Assembly (NCBI RefSeq): GCF_000425485.1
Contig: NZ_KE384383.1
Location: forward strand, 124,117 to 188,116
DNA: 64,000 nt
Source of the DNA: Flavobacterium tegetincola DSM 22377
GTDB taxonomy: Bacteria; Bacteroidota; Bacteroidia; Flavobacteriales; Flavobacteriaceae
Reading direction: 5' to 3'
This document shows positions 34,201 to 42,381 of this stretch, piece by piece; position 1 is the first letter of the stretch; each line of letters begins with the position of its first letter. A model generated the notes under the pieces. It did no database searches and was not told where the DNA came from. It worked only from the letters and a program-made list of their open reading frames with translations. A program made the translations under genes and the position numbers.

Positions 34201-36650
34201 GTAGCTCCACCTGAAGTGATGTAAGTTGATCCATTTCCAGCACGTACCCAGCAATCTGGTAATGGGTTAGAAGAACCTGTTGCAGTATAACTGTCAAAGT
34301 CTTCAGAAAATGCCGTAACGGTAGCACATAATGTAGTAAACGTAATTGGGTCAGAGTAAAAACCTAAAGAACCAGTACCACAGTTGGAACGGATCCAAAT
34401 TTTGTATGATGTATTAGGTGTTAAGTCCGTTAAAGTGATGTAAGGATTATTAGTAACGTCTACAGCAACTAAAGTAGTTGGATCTGTAACTGTACTTGGT
34501 CCGTATACATATTTCCATGCTGTTTCAGAACCACCTGGAAACCAAGTAATGTCTGCTGTGTCAGCACCTAAATTAGCGATTTCAATCTCAGAAACATCTG
34601 GACAAGAAGGGATTGGTTCCCATACTACGTCATCGATATAGATTGTAGTTGTACCTGTAAAAGCATTTCCGTTTACTCTAAAAGCAAGAGATTCTACACC
34701 ATCATTCACAAATTGAGGCTCGTAAGTAAATGCTGTAGCACTTGAATTTGCTGTTGAAGGCATTTCAAATGCTTCCAAAACAATAAAGTTAGTTGCGTCT
34801 TCTGCATCAAAATAACCAATTTCTAATGATTTATCTGCAGCTGTAGCAAACGCTTTAAATGTCAAACGGTGTGTTTCATCTTGTAAATTAGAAACAGGAG
34901 GCAAAACTGCTATTCCGTTTGTTGCACCAGTAGCACTTGCACTTAAATACAATCTGTTTGGAGCAGTAAGTGGCGTTGTACTACCTGAAGTAATATAGCT
35001 TGATCCAGTATTTCCAAAACGTGTCCAACAGTCCGGTAAAGGATTAGCAGATCCCGTTGAAGTATACGAGTCAAAATTTTCAATAAATGCTGTCACAGGT
35101 GCACAAGACGTTTTAAACGTGTGTGGGTTTTGTGGAAAGTTGCCTAAAGCACCAGCACCACAATCAGAACGAATCCAAACTTTATAAGTTGAATTAGATT
35201 GTAATCCTGTTAAAAAAGCTTGTGGATTATTTGAAACGGATACTGGCGTTAGCGTAGTTGGATCTGTAACTGTGCTCAATGCATATACATATTCCCAAGC
35301 TGTTTCTGAAGCACCTGGTTCCCAGTTGATGGTAGCAGAGTTGCTGTTAAACGTTTGTGTTTGAACGGTTACTATATCCGCACAAGCAGGTAATTGTTCC
35401 CATGCAACATCGTCAATGTAAACGGTTGTTGAACCAGTAGGAGCATTATTTCTAAAGGCCAATTTATTTACGCCTGCAGGAACAGAAGTTGGTGCAACAC
35501 TAAATTCTTGTGTAGTACTTTGAACAGAACCTGGTAACGTAATTACTTGTACAGTTACGAAAGTACTTAAGTCAGCAATATCTGTAAAGTATCCTATTTC
35601 CATTGTTTTACCTGTTGTAGAACAATACGCTTTAAATTTCAAACGGTGTGATTCTGCTTGTAAATTAGATAGTGTAGGTGTAATTGCGAAACCTTGCGTA
35701 GGTGTAGTTGCAGTTCCATTAGAAGACATATACAAACGGTTTGCTGGAGAATTTGGCGCTACACTACCAGAAGTGATATATACGCTTGCATTTCCTGCAC
35801 GTTCCCAACAGTTGGGCATTGGATTTGTAGATCCTGTTACAGAAGTATCAAAATTTTCGAAAAATTCCGTGTTCGGTCCGCAAGTAGTAAAGCTGTATTC
35901 TGTACAGTTTGTTGCGTCTCCGTTCGTGTTTGTTCCTACAATTCTAACGTAATACGTTGTAGCAGGAAGTAATGCACCTGCATTATATGTAAGTACATTT
36001 CCAACATTAACTGCGTTCAAGATGTCTGTTCCGCCTGCAGTAGTTCCCATTGAGACTTTGTAAGAAGAAGGAGCTCCTGTTGCCGCAGACCAAGTAAGCG
36101 TTCCGTTTAAGGGAGCCATCATAGTTCCATTAGTTGGTGATGTTAAAGCAGCATCACAATTTGGTGGACTTGTAATTGGAGTGGCTGTAAAACTTACAAC
36201 ATCAAAATCCAAATTGTCTGGTGTTCCCCATTGTCCTGTTGCAATGTAAACAGTAGTTCCAGCAGCTACTATAGCGCTTACTGTTTTAGTGGTGTTGCCT
36301 CCTGTAGTTCCTTGAGCACTTAATTCTCCAGAGAAGGTTGTTCCCGTACAAGTGGAAAAAATACCGATTCCGTTCCAAGAACTTCTTGAAAAGGTGGTCA
36401 TAGATATTGATTCATCTACGGTTCCAGCTGTATATTGAAACATGTAAACGTCATCATCCCAATACGAAGCAGTAATCGATGTGCCTGTGGGGTTTTCATT
36501 CCAGTCTTGGATGCCTCCGTTTCCAGGGGTAGTAATGCCATTCTGGGTGAACCCATTTGTAAGCACTACCGCTGAACCGCAACCAAATTGAGCGTAACTA
36601 CCAACTGTAAAGAGAGTTAGCAATATACCCAGTAAAGTAAATTTTTTCAT
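31299..36650 (-). CDS. Giant secreted repeat protein with T9SS sorting domain
   Basis: 1783 residues from the ATG at 36650 (MKKFTLLGILLTLFTVGSYAQ signal peptide; an in-frame codon 16 residues upstream is unlikely). Order: N-terminal domain, FN3-like domain, then four copies of a unit of about 258 residues. Each unit pairs an anchor-J/MAM-like sandwich (F.ENFDS … P.CW…RLYM … HRLKFKAY … YIDDV.W) with an FN3 domain (SETAW.YVYG … YK.WIRS.CG). Then come a GEVED domain (VWIDLNDNLTFEANELLF), another FN3 and anchor-J pair, and a type A sorting domain (YPNPVKNTLTI … GTYLLKVTSGDKVQTMKVIKE). No catalytic site is evident. Probable surface adhesin or matrix protein. Confidence 0.85.
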   Translation of the reverse strand: MKKFTLLGILLTLFTVGSYAQFGCGSAVVLTNGFTQNGITTPGNGGIQDWNENPTGTSITASYWDDDVYMFQYTAGTVDESISMTTFSRSSWNGIGIFSTCTGTTFSGELSAQGTTGGNTTKTVSAIVAAGTTVYIATGQWGTPDNLDFDVVSFTATPITSPPNCDAALTSPTNGTMMAPLNGTLTWSAATGAPSSYKVSMGTTAGGTDILNAVNVGNVLTYNAGALLPATTYYVRIVGTNTNGDATNCTEYSFTTCGPNTEFFENFDTSVTGSTNPMPNCWERAGNASVYITSGSVAPNSPANRLYMSSNGTATTPTQGFAITPTLSNLQAESHRLKFKAYCSTTGKTMEIGYFTDIADLSTFVTVQVITLPGSVQSTTQEFSVAPTSVPAGVNKLAFRNNAPTGSTTVYIDDVAWEQLPACADIVTVQTQTFNSNSATINWEPGASETAWEYVYALSTVTDPTTLTPVSVSNNPQAFLTGLQSNSTYKVWIRSDCGAGALGNFPQNPHTFKTSCAPVTAFIENFDSYTSTGSANPLPDCWTRFGNTGSSYITSGSTTPLTAPNRLYLSASATGATNGIAVLPPVSNLQDETHRLTFKAFATAADKSLEIGYFDAEDATNFIVLEAFEMPSTANSSATAFTYEPQFVNDGVESLAFRVNGNAFTGTTTIYIDDVVWEPIPSCPDVSEIEIANLGADTADITWFPGGSETAWKYVYGPSTVTDPTTLVAVDVTNNPYITLTDLTPNTSYKIWIRSNCGTGSLGFYSDPITFTTLCATVTAFSEDFDSYTATGSSNPLPDCWVRAGNGSTYITSGGATPGTPPNRLYMFASGTATVPSTAIAIMPGVSNLADGTHRLKFRAYASTTDKTVEIGYYNDANDLNSYVALQTINIVPTTAATAAVYTYTPTSIPSGVTTFAFKNTGLPASTTLYIDDVSWQPIPLCPDVNVVTVGNTTSTTAAISWTPGGSETAWQYVYGLETETDPNTLTPITDVADLAQATITGLLPATTYKVWVRSACGTDLGAFSTAAKFTTACESVTEFSQNFDSSVTGFSSPMPTCWSKAGNGSTYVTTGGATPGSAPNRLYMFASTFTPSESYAILPAVSNLQADTHRLKLTAYASATGKSIDVGYFTNSAEVTSFVTIQTLNLPGTSASTAQIFTVESDAIPAGITKLVIRALPTASSSLTVYIDDVIWEMKPSVVPVCTTNIVATPNATCGNFATAISWNSTTETDGYYLNVGTTAGGTDVANNQDLGLVTSYNFIGAVNTTYFYSIVPYNSAGPAAGCTEQTFVTAPDGCFCTSAPTSNDGSGITNVQLANQNFPTGDVTYFDHTATPVDFSQGITNTVKVTLATGFTYGTNVWIDLNDNLTFEANELLFSGESLNTNPFVQDASFLLPADAPLGLHRMRIVSTDIVQVPADPCYSGSYGVTLEFTINVTAIPTCIAPVGVSVDPTSVTVDSANLSWSAASTTASEGYDYFYSTDGTQPIATTTPTGTVAAGVTTFNATGLTSSSIYKFYVRTRCSTTDFSGWSTAATFTTLCATTTLPYLIDFEAVSVPNLPLCTSNENVGTGNDWITATSSANGFTGKVLKYSYDFSNAANTWFYTNSVNLVAGTAYTISYKYGNDSSTYVESLKVAYGTEAISTAMTTVLADHPSVSGGVPQTNLVSFTPTVSGTYIFGFQAYSTQNELGLLVDDILIDVALSNATFDGNAFTAYPNPVKNTLTIRYNENISDVAVFNLLGQHLFSRSINATEGKVDMSNLSAGTYLLKVTSGDKVQTMKVIKE
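33068..35882 (-). repeat. Four tandem gene-internal repeats of about 775 bp
   Basis: The FENFD motif of each unit recurs at residues 279, 539, 797 and 1056 counted from the longer frame start at 36698, a spacing of 258-260 residues. Units differ in many positions, so they are old or under diversification. Confidence 0.85.
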
Positions 36651-37023
36651 GGTAAAGTTTTTAATTAATAATAGTGCAAAATAGTTAAAACTATTCATTA
36701 ATCAATGGATAATCAAGTATTTAACAAATTAGGGCTGTTTAGTTATGTAGTATTTTTTTATTAAATCGGCAAATAATTTTATAATAAACAGTTATGATTA
36801 ATTGTTTTTTATTTAAAAAATATAATAATAGATATTTTATTCTGAACTATACTCATCCACTTCTCAATTGTGTAAAACGGGAAGCAATTTAATGAAGTTG
36901 TGTAATAATTATACACAAAAAAAAGGTTCGTTTTTGCAAATCGTTGAACAGTAGCAGTTTAAATTTATGGTACAACGCTTGCTTCTCTGTAAAAAACAAT
37001 ACGCAACATTAAATAGAAAAGTT

Positions 37024-38481
37024 ATGAAAACAGCCATCCTATCTTCACCACCTGCATTTCAGGTTGGTTCTAAAGAAAAAGTAACTCCATTACAAAATAA
37101 AACAGCACAAGTAAAAGCAACAGCGGCTTTAAATACCGAAGTGATTGACTCAACCGAATCAGGTAGAAACCGCTTGATCATATTAGGAACGTTGCTGTTA
37201 CTTTTTGGTGGTGCCGCATTGGTTTATTATTTACAAGCCGATTTTCAGGCCTTTAATTCCGAAAGAATCAATTCGCCTATTGGACTTGCTTTCTTAATTG
37301 CAACCGTAGCGCTGCTTTTATTTAAAATCAGCTTCTTTGCCTATAACGTGTATTTGTACTTTAAATACAAGCCTATCAAGTCGGTTACAGATGAGGAATT
37401 GCCTACATGTACTGTAATTGTTCCGGCCTATAATGAAGGTAAGTTAGTGTGGGACACTTTACGCAGTATAGCCGCCAGTGATTTCCCAAAACATAAATTG
37501 CAAATATTGGCCATAGACGACGGTAGTAAAGATGATACATGGTACTGGATGACAAAAGCCAAACAAGAATTGGGCGATCGATTGTTTATCTACCAACAAC
37601 CACAGAATAAAGGTAAAAGACACGCACTATACCGTGGATTTAATTTAGGAACAGGTGAAATCTTTGTAACTATTGACAGCGACTCCATTATTAAAGGCGA
37701 TACGTTGAGAAATTTAGTGAGTCCTTTTATTCGTGATGAAAATTGCGGTGCGGTAGCCGGAAACGTGCGAGTGCTGAATCATAAGAAAGGTATTTTGCCT
37801 AAAATGCTTAATGTGAGCTTTGTAATGAGCTTCGAATTTGTACGTTCAGTTGAAAGTGCGCTTGGATCTGTATTGTGTACACCAGGTGCTTTGGCAGCCT
37901 ACAAAAGTGATGCGGTATTTGAATGTCTACCCGAATGGATTGATCAAAAGTTTATGGGTAAAGCGTCTGACATTGGCGAAGACCGTGCGATGACCAATAT
38001 GATTTTAAGACAAGGAAAGAAAGTGCTTTTTCAACGCAATGCCATTGTATTGACAGACGTGCCTGAACAATATAAAGGATTGTACAAAATGTTCATCCGA
38101 TGGGGCAGAAGTAACGTACGTGAAAACTTAGTGATGGCCAAGTATGTATTTACTGATTTTAGAAAAGAATCTAAGTTTGGTGCACGACTATTGTTCATCA
38201 ATCAGTTTTTGACCATCGTGATGACGTACCCATTTCTACTGTTCATGTTATTTTTAATTGCAATGCACCCTATCTTGTTTTTCAGTTCTACGTTATTGGG
38301 GATCTTAATTGTGTCAAGTTTTCCAGTTCTGTTTTATGCTAAAAAGTACAGTATTTCAGAATCGTTGTGGGCATATTCATACAGCTTGCTTTACACCTTC
38401 GGATTGTTCTGGATTGCACCTTACGCCATTGCTACAGCAGGGAAAAGTGGCTGGTTGACCAGAGAGTTGGTTCCAAAATAA
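37024..38481 (+). CDS. Membrane glycosyltransferase family 2, hyaluronan synthase/NodC-like
   Basis: 485 residues from the ATG at 37024; an upstream ATG at 36967 is possible. Two membrane helices (about 50-70 and 85-108), then the GT-A domain with TVIVPAYNEGK, AIDDGSKDDTW, the DxD motif in TIDSDSI, GEDRAMT and the RWGRSN motif that replaces QxxRW in hyaluronan/chitin synthases. Three or four helices follow at the C-terminus. Such enzymes polymerise and extrude a beta-linked amino-sugar polymer; product inferred, not proven. It stands alone between divergent and convergent genes and ends in a strong terminator. Confidence 0.85.
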   Translation: MKTAILSSPPAFQVGSKEKVTPLQNKTAQVKATAALNTEVIDSTESGRNRLIILGTLLLLFGGAALVYYLQADFQAFNSERINSPIGLAFLIATVALLLFKISFFAYNVYLYFKYKPIKSVTDEELPTCTVIVPAYNEGKLVWDTLRSIAASDFPKHKLQILAIDDGSKDDTWYWMTKAKQELGDRLFIYQQPQNKGKRHALYRGFNLGTGEIFVTIDSDSIIKGDTLRNLVSPFIRDENCGAVAGNVRVLNHKKGILPKMLNVSFVMSFEFVRSVESALGSVLCTPGALAAYKSDAVFECLPEWIDQKFMGKASDIGEDRAMTNMILRQGKKVLFQRNAIVLTDVPEQYKGLYKMFIRWGRSNVRENLVMAKYVFTDFRKESKFGARLLFINQFLTIVMTYPFLLFMLFLIAMHPILFFSSTLLGILIVSSFPVLFYAKKYSISESLWAYSYSLLYTFGLFWIAPYAIATAGKSGWLTRELVPK

Positions 38482-38505
38482 AACAAACACTCCTATATAT
38501 ATAAT

Positions 38506-38535
38506 GCAAGAGCGACTTTTTAAAGTCGCTCTTGC
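38506..38535. terminator. Bidirectional rho-independent terminator
   Basis: Perfect 14-bp stem GCAAGAGCGACTTT / AAAGTCGCTCTTGC with a two-base centre, between the convergent GT2 and DUF6642-like genes. Confidence 0.9.
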
Positions 38536-38547
38536 TATTTTTATACG

Positions 38548-39105
38548 TTAATAATACATCCTAAAATCAAGCGCCTTGCAGGCAATATAGTTTTTTTGAT
38601 GCAATTGCTCTACGACTTCTACTAAATCATGTTCTTCTTGGCATAAACCGAAAAACAGTTGGTCCAGAGGCAAACTATTTACCGAAACTGAATCCAAGCC
38701 ATAGCCTGAAATAGCTCGTGCTCCAGAAACATCTAAGAAATACTGGGCTTCGTCTTGTGCTAAATCCAGTGGCTTGGTATTGGCGAAATGAATGATTTTC
38801 CCTTTCATTTTTCCTTCAAACAATTCCGCTACTTCTTGCAATGAATAATAGTAGTCATTGAGCTGAATGGTATTTTCAGCACCTTCCATTACGAGGTAGA
38901 TGATCTCATATTCCTTAAAATGCTTGTCGTCATAAACCAACGCGCCAAGACGTTCTTCCAGTTCTTCAATGCTGTCGCAATAATTGTAAATGCTTTCAAT
39001 TCCTTGCAAAGCCAATTCTTCAAGGCCTGCAATAACGGGTGTATGTTCAGGTAATTCAGAATCAGAAATGGCTTCAAGGCAAAAGATGAATTTTTCAGTA
39101 CCCAT
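38548..39105 (-). CDS. DUF6642-like protein, possibly an inactive caspase/CHAT-like fold
   Basis: 185 residues from the ATG at 39105. The pattern FIFCLEAI … SIEELEERL … EYEIIYLVMEGAENTI … YYYSLQEVAELFEGKMKGKIIHFANTKPL recalls DUF6642. It also follows the order of caspase-like CHAT domains, where a strand ends in HG and a later strand ends in a catalytic Cys. Here the expected histidine is Glu (MEG) and no Cys follows IIHFAN, so it would be inactive. This is a reading by eye. It is divergent from the DUF885 lipoprotein gene, 92 bp apart. Confidence 0.55.
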   Translation of the reverse strand: MGTEKFIFCLEAISDSELPEHTPVIAGLEELALQGIESIYNYCDSIEELEERLGALVYDDKHFKEYEIIYLVMEGAENTIQLNDYYYSLQEVAELFEGKMKGKIIHFANTKPLDLAQDEAQYFLDVSGARAISGYGLDSVSVNSLPLDQLFFGLCQEEHDLVEVVEQLHQKNYIACKALDFRMYY

Positions 39106-39197
39106 AGGTGTCAAATAATTTTCCAGTTGGAGTTTTCAAAAATAATTATTTCAGCACCACTTTCACTACCTTTAACGTTCAATTAAAAGTTAAAATA

Positions 39198-40934
39198 ATG
39201 AAAAAAACAGTTCTCACACTTTCGCTGGCTTTCCTACTTTTTGCTTGCAATAAGAAAGAGTCAGTTGCTACTTCAACTGATTTGAATGCGAAATTTGATC
39301 AATACAAATCGCATTTCGTAGACGAGTTATGGAAAATCAGTCCCGAATGGGCCTCGAGTCAAGGATTTCATAACTACGACAGCATCTTGCTGCTTCCCGA
39401 TGCAACGAATGAAAAAATGCAACTTCAGTTTGCGCAAAGCCATTTGGATTCATTAAAAAGTTATCCGCTAAATCAACTTTCTGATAATAATAAGACGGAT
39501 GTTCAAATGATGGAGAATCTAATGAACAGCTTCGTGTTTTCAATCAATGAGCTCAAATCAGGAACGTGGAATCCTTCGCAATACAATGTATGTGGTTCCT
39601 TTGCCGAAATCCTGAACGGGAATTATGGCACCGTAGATAGCAGATTGCGTGACTTTGATTTAAAAATGAACAACGTTCCAGCGTATTATCAAGCTGCTGC
39701 AAAGAACTTGAAAAATCCTACAGTAGAACATACGCAATTGGCTATTGCTCAAAACCTGGGCGGACTTTCTGTATTCAAAGATGATTTAAAAGCGGCTTTA
39801 GCCAAAAGCAGTTGGTCCGACGAGCAGAAAAATAATACGTTAGCAAAAGCAGCGATGGCAATCAAAGCAATTGAAAACTACGCCGATTTTCTAAAGAAGA
39901 TGGACAATCCTGAGCCACGTTCCTTTCGATTGGGAAAAGAGTTGTATGCCAAGAAATTTGAATTAGACATTCAATCGGGTTTCTCAGCAGAGGAAATTTA
40001 CCAAAAAGCATTGAGCGAAAAGCAACTTCTCCATGGAAAAATGTTTACCCTTGCTGATAAATTGTGGGAAAAATATTTGCCAAAAGCGCAAAAACCAACT
40101 GATAAATTGGATTTAATTCGTCAGGTAATTGACAAAATTTCTTTGCAACATACCACTCCAGAAAAGTTTCAATCGGAAATTGAAAAACAAATTCCTGAAT
40201 TAGTAGCTTACGTAAAAGAGAAAGATTTGCTTTATATTGATCCGTCAAAACCATTAGTAGTACGGAAAGAACCGGATTATATGGCTGGAGTTGCGGGAGC
40301 TTCTATTTCGGCACCTGGACCGTATGACAAAAATGCGAATACCTATTATAATGTAGGAAGTATGTCCGGTTGGTCCAAAGAAGATTCCGAAAGTTATTTG
40401 CGGGAATACAACGATTATATTTTGCAAATCTTAAACATTCACGAAGCCATTCCTGGACATTATACCCAATTGGTTTATGCCAATCAATCGCCAAGCATTA
40501 TCAAATCGATTTTAGGAAATGGAGCAATGATTGAAGGTTGGGCCGTGTATACCGAACGAATGATGCTGGAAAGCGGGTATAAAAATTCGGACGAAATGTG
40601 GTTGATGTATTATAAATGGAATTTAAGAACCGTATGCAACACGATTTTGGACAACAGTGTGCAAACTAGAAACATGACCAAGGAGCAAGCGTTAAGCTTA
40701 TTGACCAAGGAAGCGTTTCAGCAAAATGCCGAAGCAGAAGGGAAGTGGAAGCGAGCAACTTTGTCTCAAGTACAGCTGTGTTCCTACTTTACGGGCTATA
40801 CTGAAATCTATGCGTTTAGAGAGGAATTGAAAAAGAAAGAGGGAGACCAATTCAACTTGAAAAAGTTTCACGAGAAGTTTTTAAGTTATGGAAGTGCTCC
40901 TGTTAAGAACATTAGAGCATTGATGTTGAAATAA
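39198..40934 (+). CDS. DUF885-family lipoprotein, predicted metallopeptidase-like
   Basis: 578 residues from the ATG at 39198. The lipobox is LAFLLFACNKK (Cys16). The HEAIPGH sequence near residue 420, with a downstream acidic EGWAVYTERMM, is the zinc-binding signature of the DUF885 family, whose fold resembles carboxypeptidase Taq-type (HExxH) enzymes. It likely hydrolyses peptides in the periplasm; the substrate is unknown. Single gene with its own strong terminator. Confidence 0.88.
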   Translation: MKKTVLTLSLAFLLFACNKKESVATSTDLNAKFDQYKSHFVDELWKISPEWASSQGFHNYDSILLLPDATNEKMQLQFAQSHLDSLKSYPLNQLSDNNKTDVQMMENLMNSFVFSINELKSGTWNPSQYNVCGSFAEILNGNYGTVDSRLRDFDLKMNNVPAYYQAAAKNLKNPTVEHTQLAIAQNLGGLSVFKDDLKAALAKSSWSDEQKNNTLAKAAMAIKAIENYADFLKKMDNPEPRSFRLGKELYAKKFELDIQSGFSAEEIYQKALSEKQLLHGKMFTLADKLWEKYLPKAQKPTDKLDLIRQVIDKISLQHTTPEKFQSEIEKQIPELVAYVKEKDLLYIDPSKPLVVRKEPDYMAGVAGASISAPGPYDKNANTYYNVGSMSGWSKEDSESYLREYNDYILQILNIHEAIPGHYTQLVYANQSPSIIKSILGNGAMIEGWAVYTERMMLESGYKNSDEMWLMYYKWNLRTVCNTILDNSVQTRNMTKEQALSLLTKEAFQQNAEAEGKWKRATLSQVQLCSYFTGYTEIYAFREELKKKEGDQFNLKKFHEKFLSYGSAPVKNIRALMLK

Positions 40935-40951
40935 GAATACCATTTAAACTA

Positions 40952-40988
40952 AAAACACCTCTAAAATAATCTATTTTAGAGGTGTTTT
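40952..40988 (+). terminator. Rho-independent terminator of the DUF885 gene
   Basis: Perfect 17-bp stem (AAAACACCTCTAAAATA at 40952-40968) closed by a three-base loop, with the T run following. Confidence 0.9.
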
Positions 40989-41004
40989 TTATTTCATTTC
41001 GTTT

Positions 41005-41121
41005 TTATAAATACCCTAGCAAGTAGAATATAATTATAAATACTACAACAGTTCCCAAGCAGCCGCCGCCTAATTTTTTAGCGCCCCAGCCAGCAATTAA
41101 TGTTTTGAATAGTCCGTTCAT
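41005..41121 (-). CDS. Very small Gly-rich single-helix membrane protein (38 aa)
   Basis: Start ATG at 41121, stop at 41005. Sequence runs MNGLFKTLIAGWGAKKLGGG, then CLGTVV and a hydrophobic helix ending LLGYL. The G-WGAKKLGGGC motif is one I recall from other flavobacterial small proteins, and the codon use is normal for the genome. Probably a membrane-inserted microprotein; function unknown. It lies 31 bp downstream of another very small gene in the same orientation. Confidence 0.6.
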   Translation of the reverse strand: MNGLFKTLIAGWGAKKLGGGCLGTVVVFIIIFYLLGYL

Positions 41122-41152
41122 GATGATTTATTTTTAGAGGTTATGGTACGTA

Positions 41153-41326
41153 TTAGTCTTCGTTTAATAAAGCATAATACATTTCATTCGGATCGTAATC
41201 AAAGTCAAAATCCATAAGTTCTTCATCCACAATTTCAGATGCGTCCGAGTCGTTTATTGAAATAATATTGATCAAATGCGTATCAAAACTTTCAAATTTT
41301 TCTAGTTTAGTAAGTTCGTATTTCAT
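41153..41326 (-). CDS. Small acidic protein (57 aa)
   Basis: Taken from the ATG at 41326 (MKYELTKLEKFESFDTHLIN); an in-frame codon 11 residues earlier is less likely. The C-terminal half is strongly acidic (DSDASEIVDEELMDFDFDYD). No family is recognised. It is followed by the 38-residue membrane protein, perhaps as a pair. Confidence 0.5.
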   Translation of the reverse strand: MKYELTKLEKFESFDTHLINIISINDSDASEIVDEELMDFDFDYDPNEMYYALLNED

Positions 41327-41433
41327 GATATAGCTTTTTTTGTTTGATACAAATTTCACTTAATCACAACGAATTTTGATTACAGCATTTACTTCTTATG
41401 TTTCAGAATTTCAATTTAGACCAAAAAAGCAAT

Positions 41434-42291
41434 TTATCGGGCATTGTTGAACGTGTCTCCTTGCTTAATATCACCCGTTTTATATCCTTTCATAAACCAG
41501 TACTTCCGTTGTTCAGAACTCCCGTGAGTAAAAGAATCAGGAATTACTTCGCCTTGAACACGCTTTTGAATGGCATCATCTCCCACGGCATTTGCGGCAC
41601 TCAATGCTTCATCAATATCACCTTCTTCTAAAAATTGATTCATCTCCTGATTATAGTGTGTCCAAACTCCTGCATAGAAATCCGCTTGTAACTCTAAGGC
41701 AACCGAAAGTTTGTTGGCTTCTTTCTGGCTCATGCCTTCCTGCATTTGACGTACTTTTGCCGAAGTACCTAAAAGCGTTTGCACATGGTGGCCTACTTCA
41801 TGAGCCAATACATACGGAATGGAAAAATCACCTTCTTTTGCACCGAATTTAGATTCAAGTTCATCAAAGAATTTTAAATCCATGTACACCTTTTGATCCG
41901 CTGGACAATAAAATGGTCCAGAAGCAGAGCTTGCTGCACCACATGCCGTTTGAACACGATCGCTGAATAGTACCATTCCCGCATTTTCGTAAGTCATTCC
42001 ATTTTCTTGAAATATTTTTGCCCAGACATCTTCTGTGTCTTTAAGAAGTACATTCATCATTTTACCTTGCAGTTGTTCTTCGGGCGTTAAATCGCGTTGC
42101 GTGGTTTGCTCGGTCCCATTATTCATTTGTTCTAGAACGGGTGTTAAATTTTGCAAATCGGCTCCGCCAAACATATTAATAAGCAGAATAATTACACCAA
42201 TAATTCCACCACCAGCTACAACTTTTCCTGAAGAGCCCATTCCGCGACGGTCTTCCACATTGCCGCTTTCTTTTCTACCTTGCCATTTCAT
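41434..42291 (-). CDS. ypfJ: Neutral zinc metallopeptidase, YpfJ family
   Basis: 285 residues. One membrane helix near the N-terminus (GGGIIGVIILLINMFGG) places the rest in the periplasm. The zinc motif is HEVGHHVQ at about 165-172 (HExxH), and the family hallmarks GAASSASGPFYCPADQKVYMD and ELQADFYAGVW, with the third acidic ligand, are present. Peptidase activity follows from the family; the substrate is unknown. Confidence 0.92.
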   Translation of the reverse strand: MKWQGRKESGNVEDRRGMGSSGKVVAGGGIIGVIILLINMFGGADLQNLTPVLEQMNNGTEQTTQRDLTPEEQLQGKMMNVLLKDTEDVWAKIFQENGMTYENAGMVLFSDRVQTACGAASSASGPFYCPADQKVYMDLKFFDELESKFGAKEGDFSIPYVLAHEVGHHVQTLLGTSAKVRQMQEGMSQKEANKLSVALELQADFYAGVWTHYNQEMNQFLEEGDIDEALSAANAVGDDAIQKRVQGEVIPDSFTHGSSEQRKYWFMKGYKTGDIKQGDTFNNAR

Positions 42292-42381
42292 GTTTTATTT
42301 TTTTAGATTTGCTTTTTAGTATATGGTATTTTAAATCAATGCTCTTGAATTAGTTTCAGGTCGTTAAGAAATGAGCAATTA

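Noticed and set aside
31909-35972. Plus-strand frames and palindromic look inside the giant T9SS gene, at first taken as a repeat array like CRISPR
   Set aside because: The period is about 775 bp and the units are protein domains with constant reading frame; there are no short spaced repeats.
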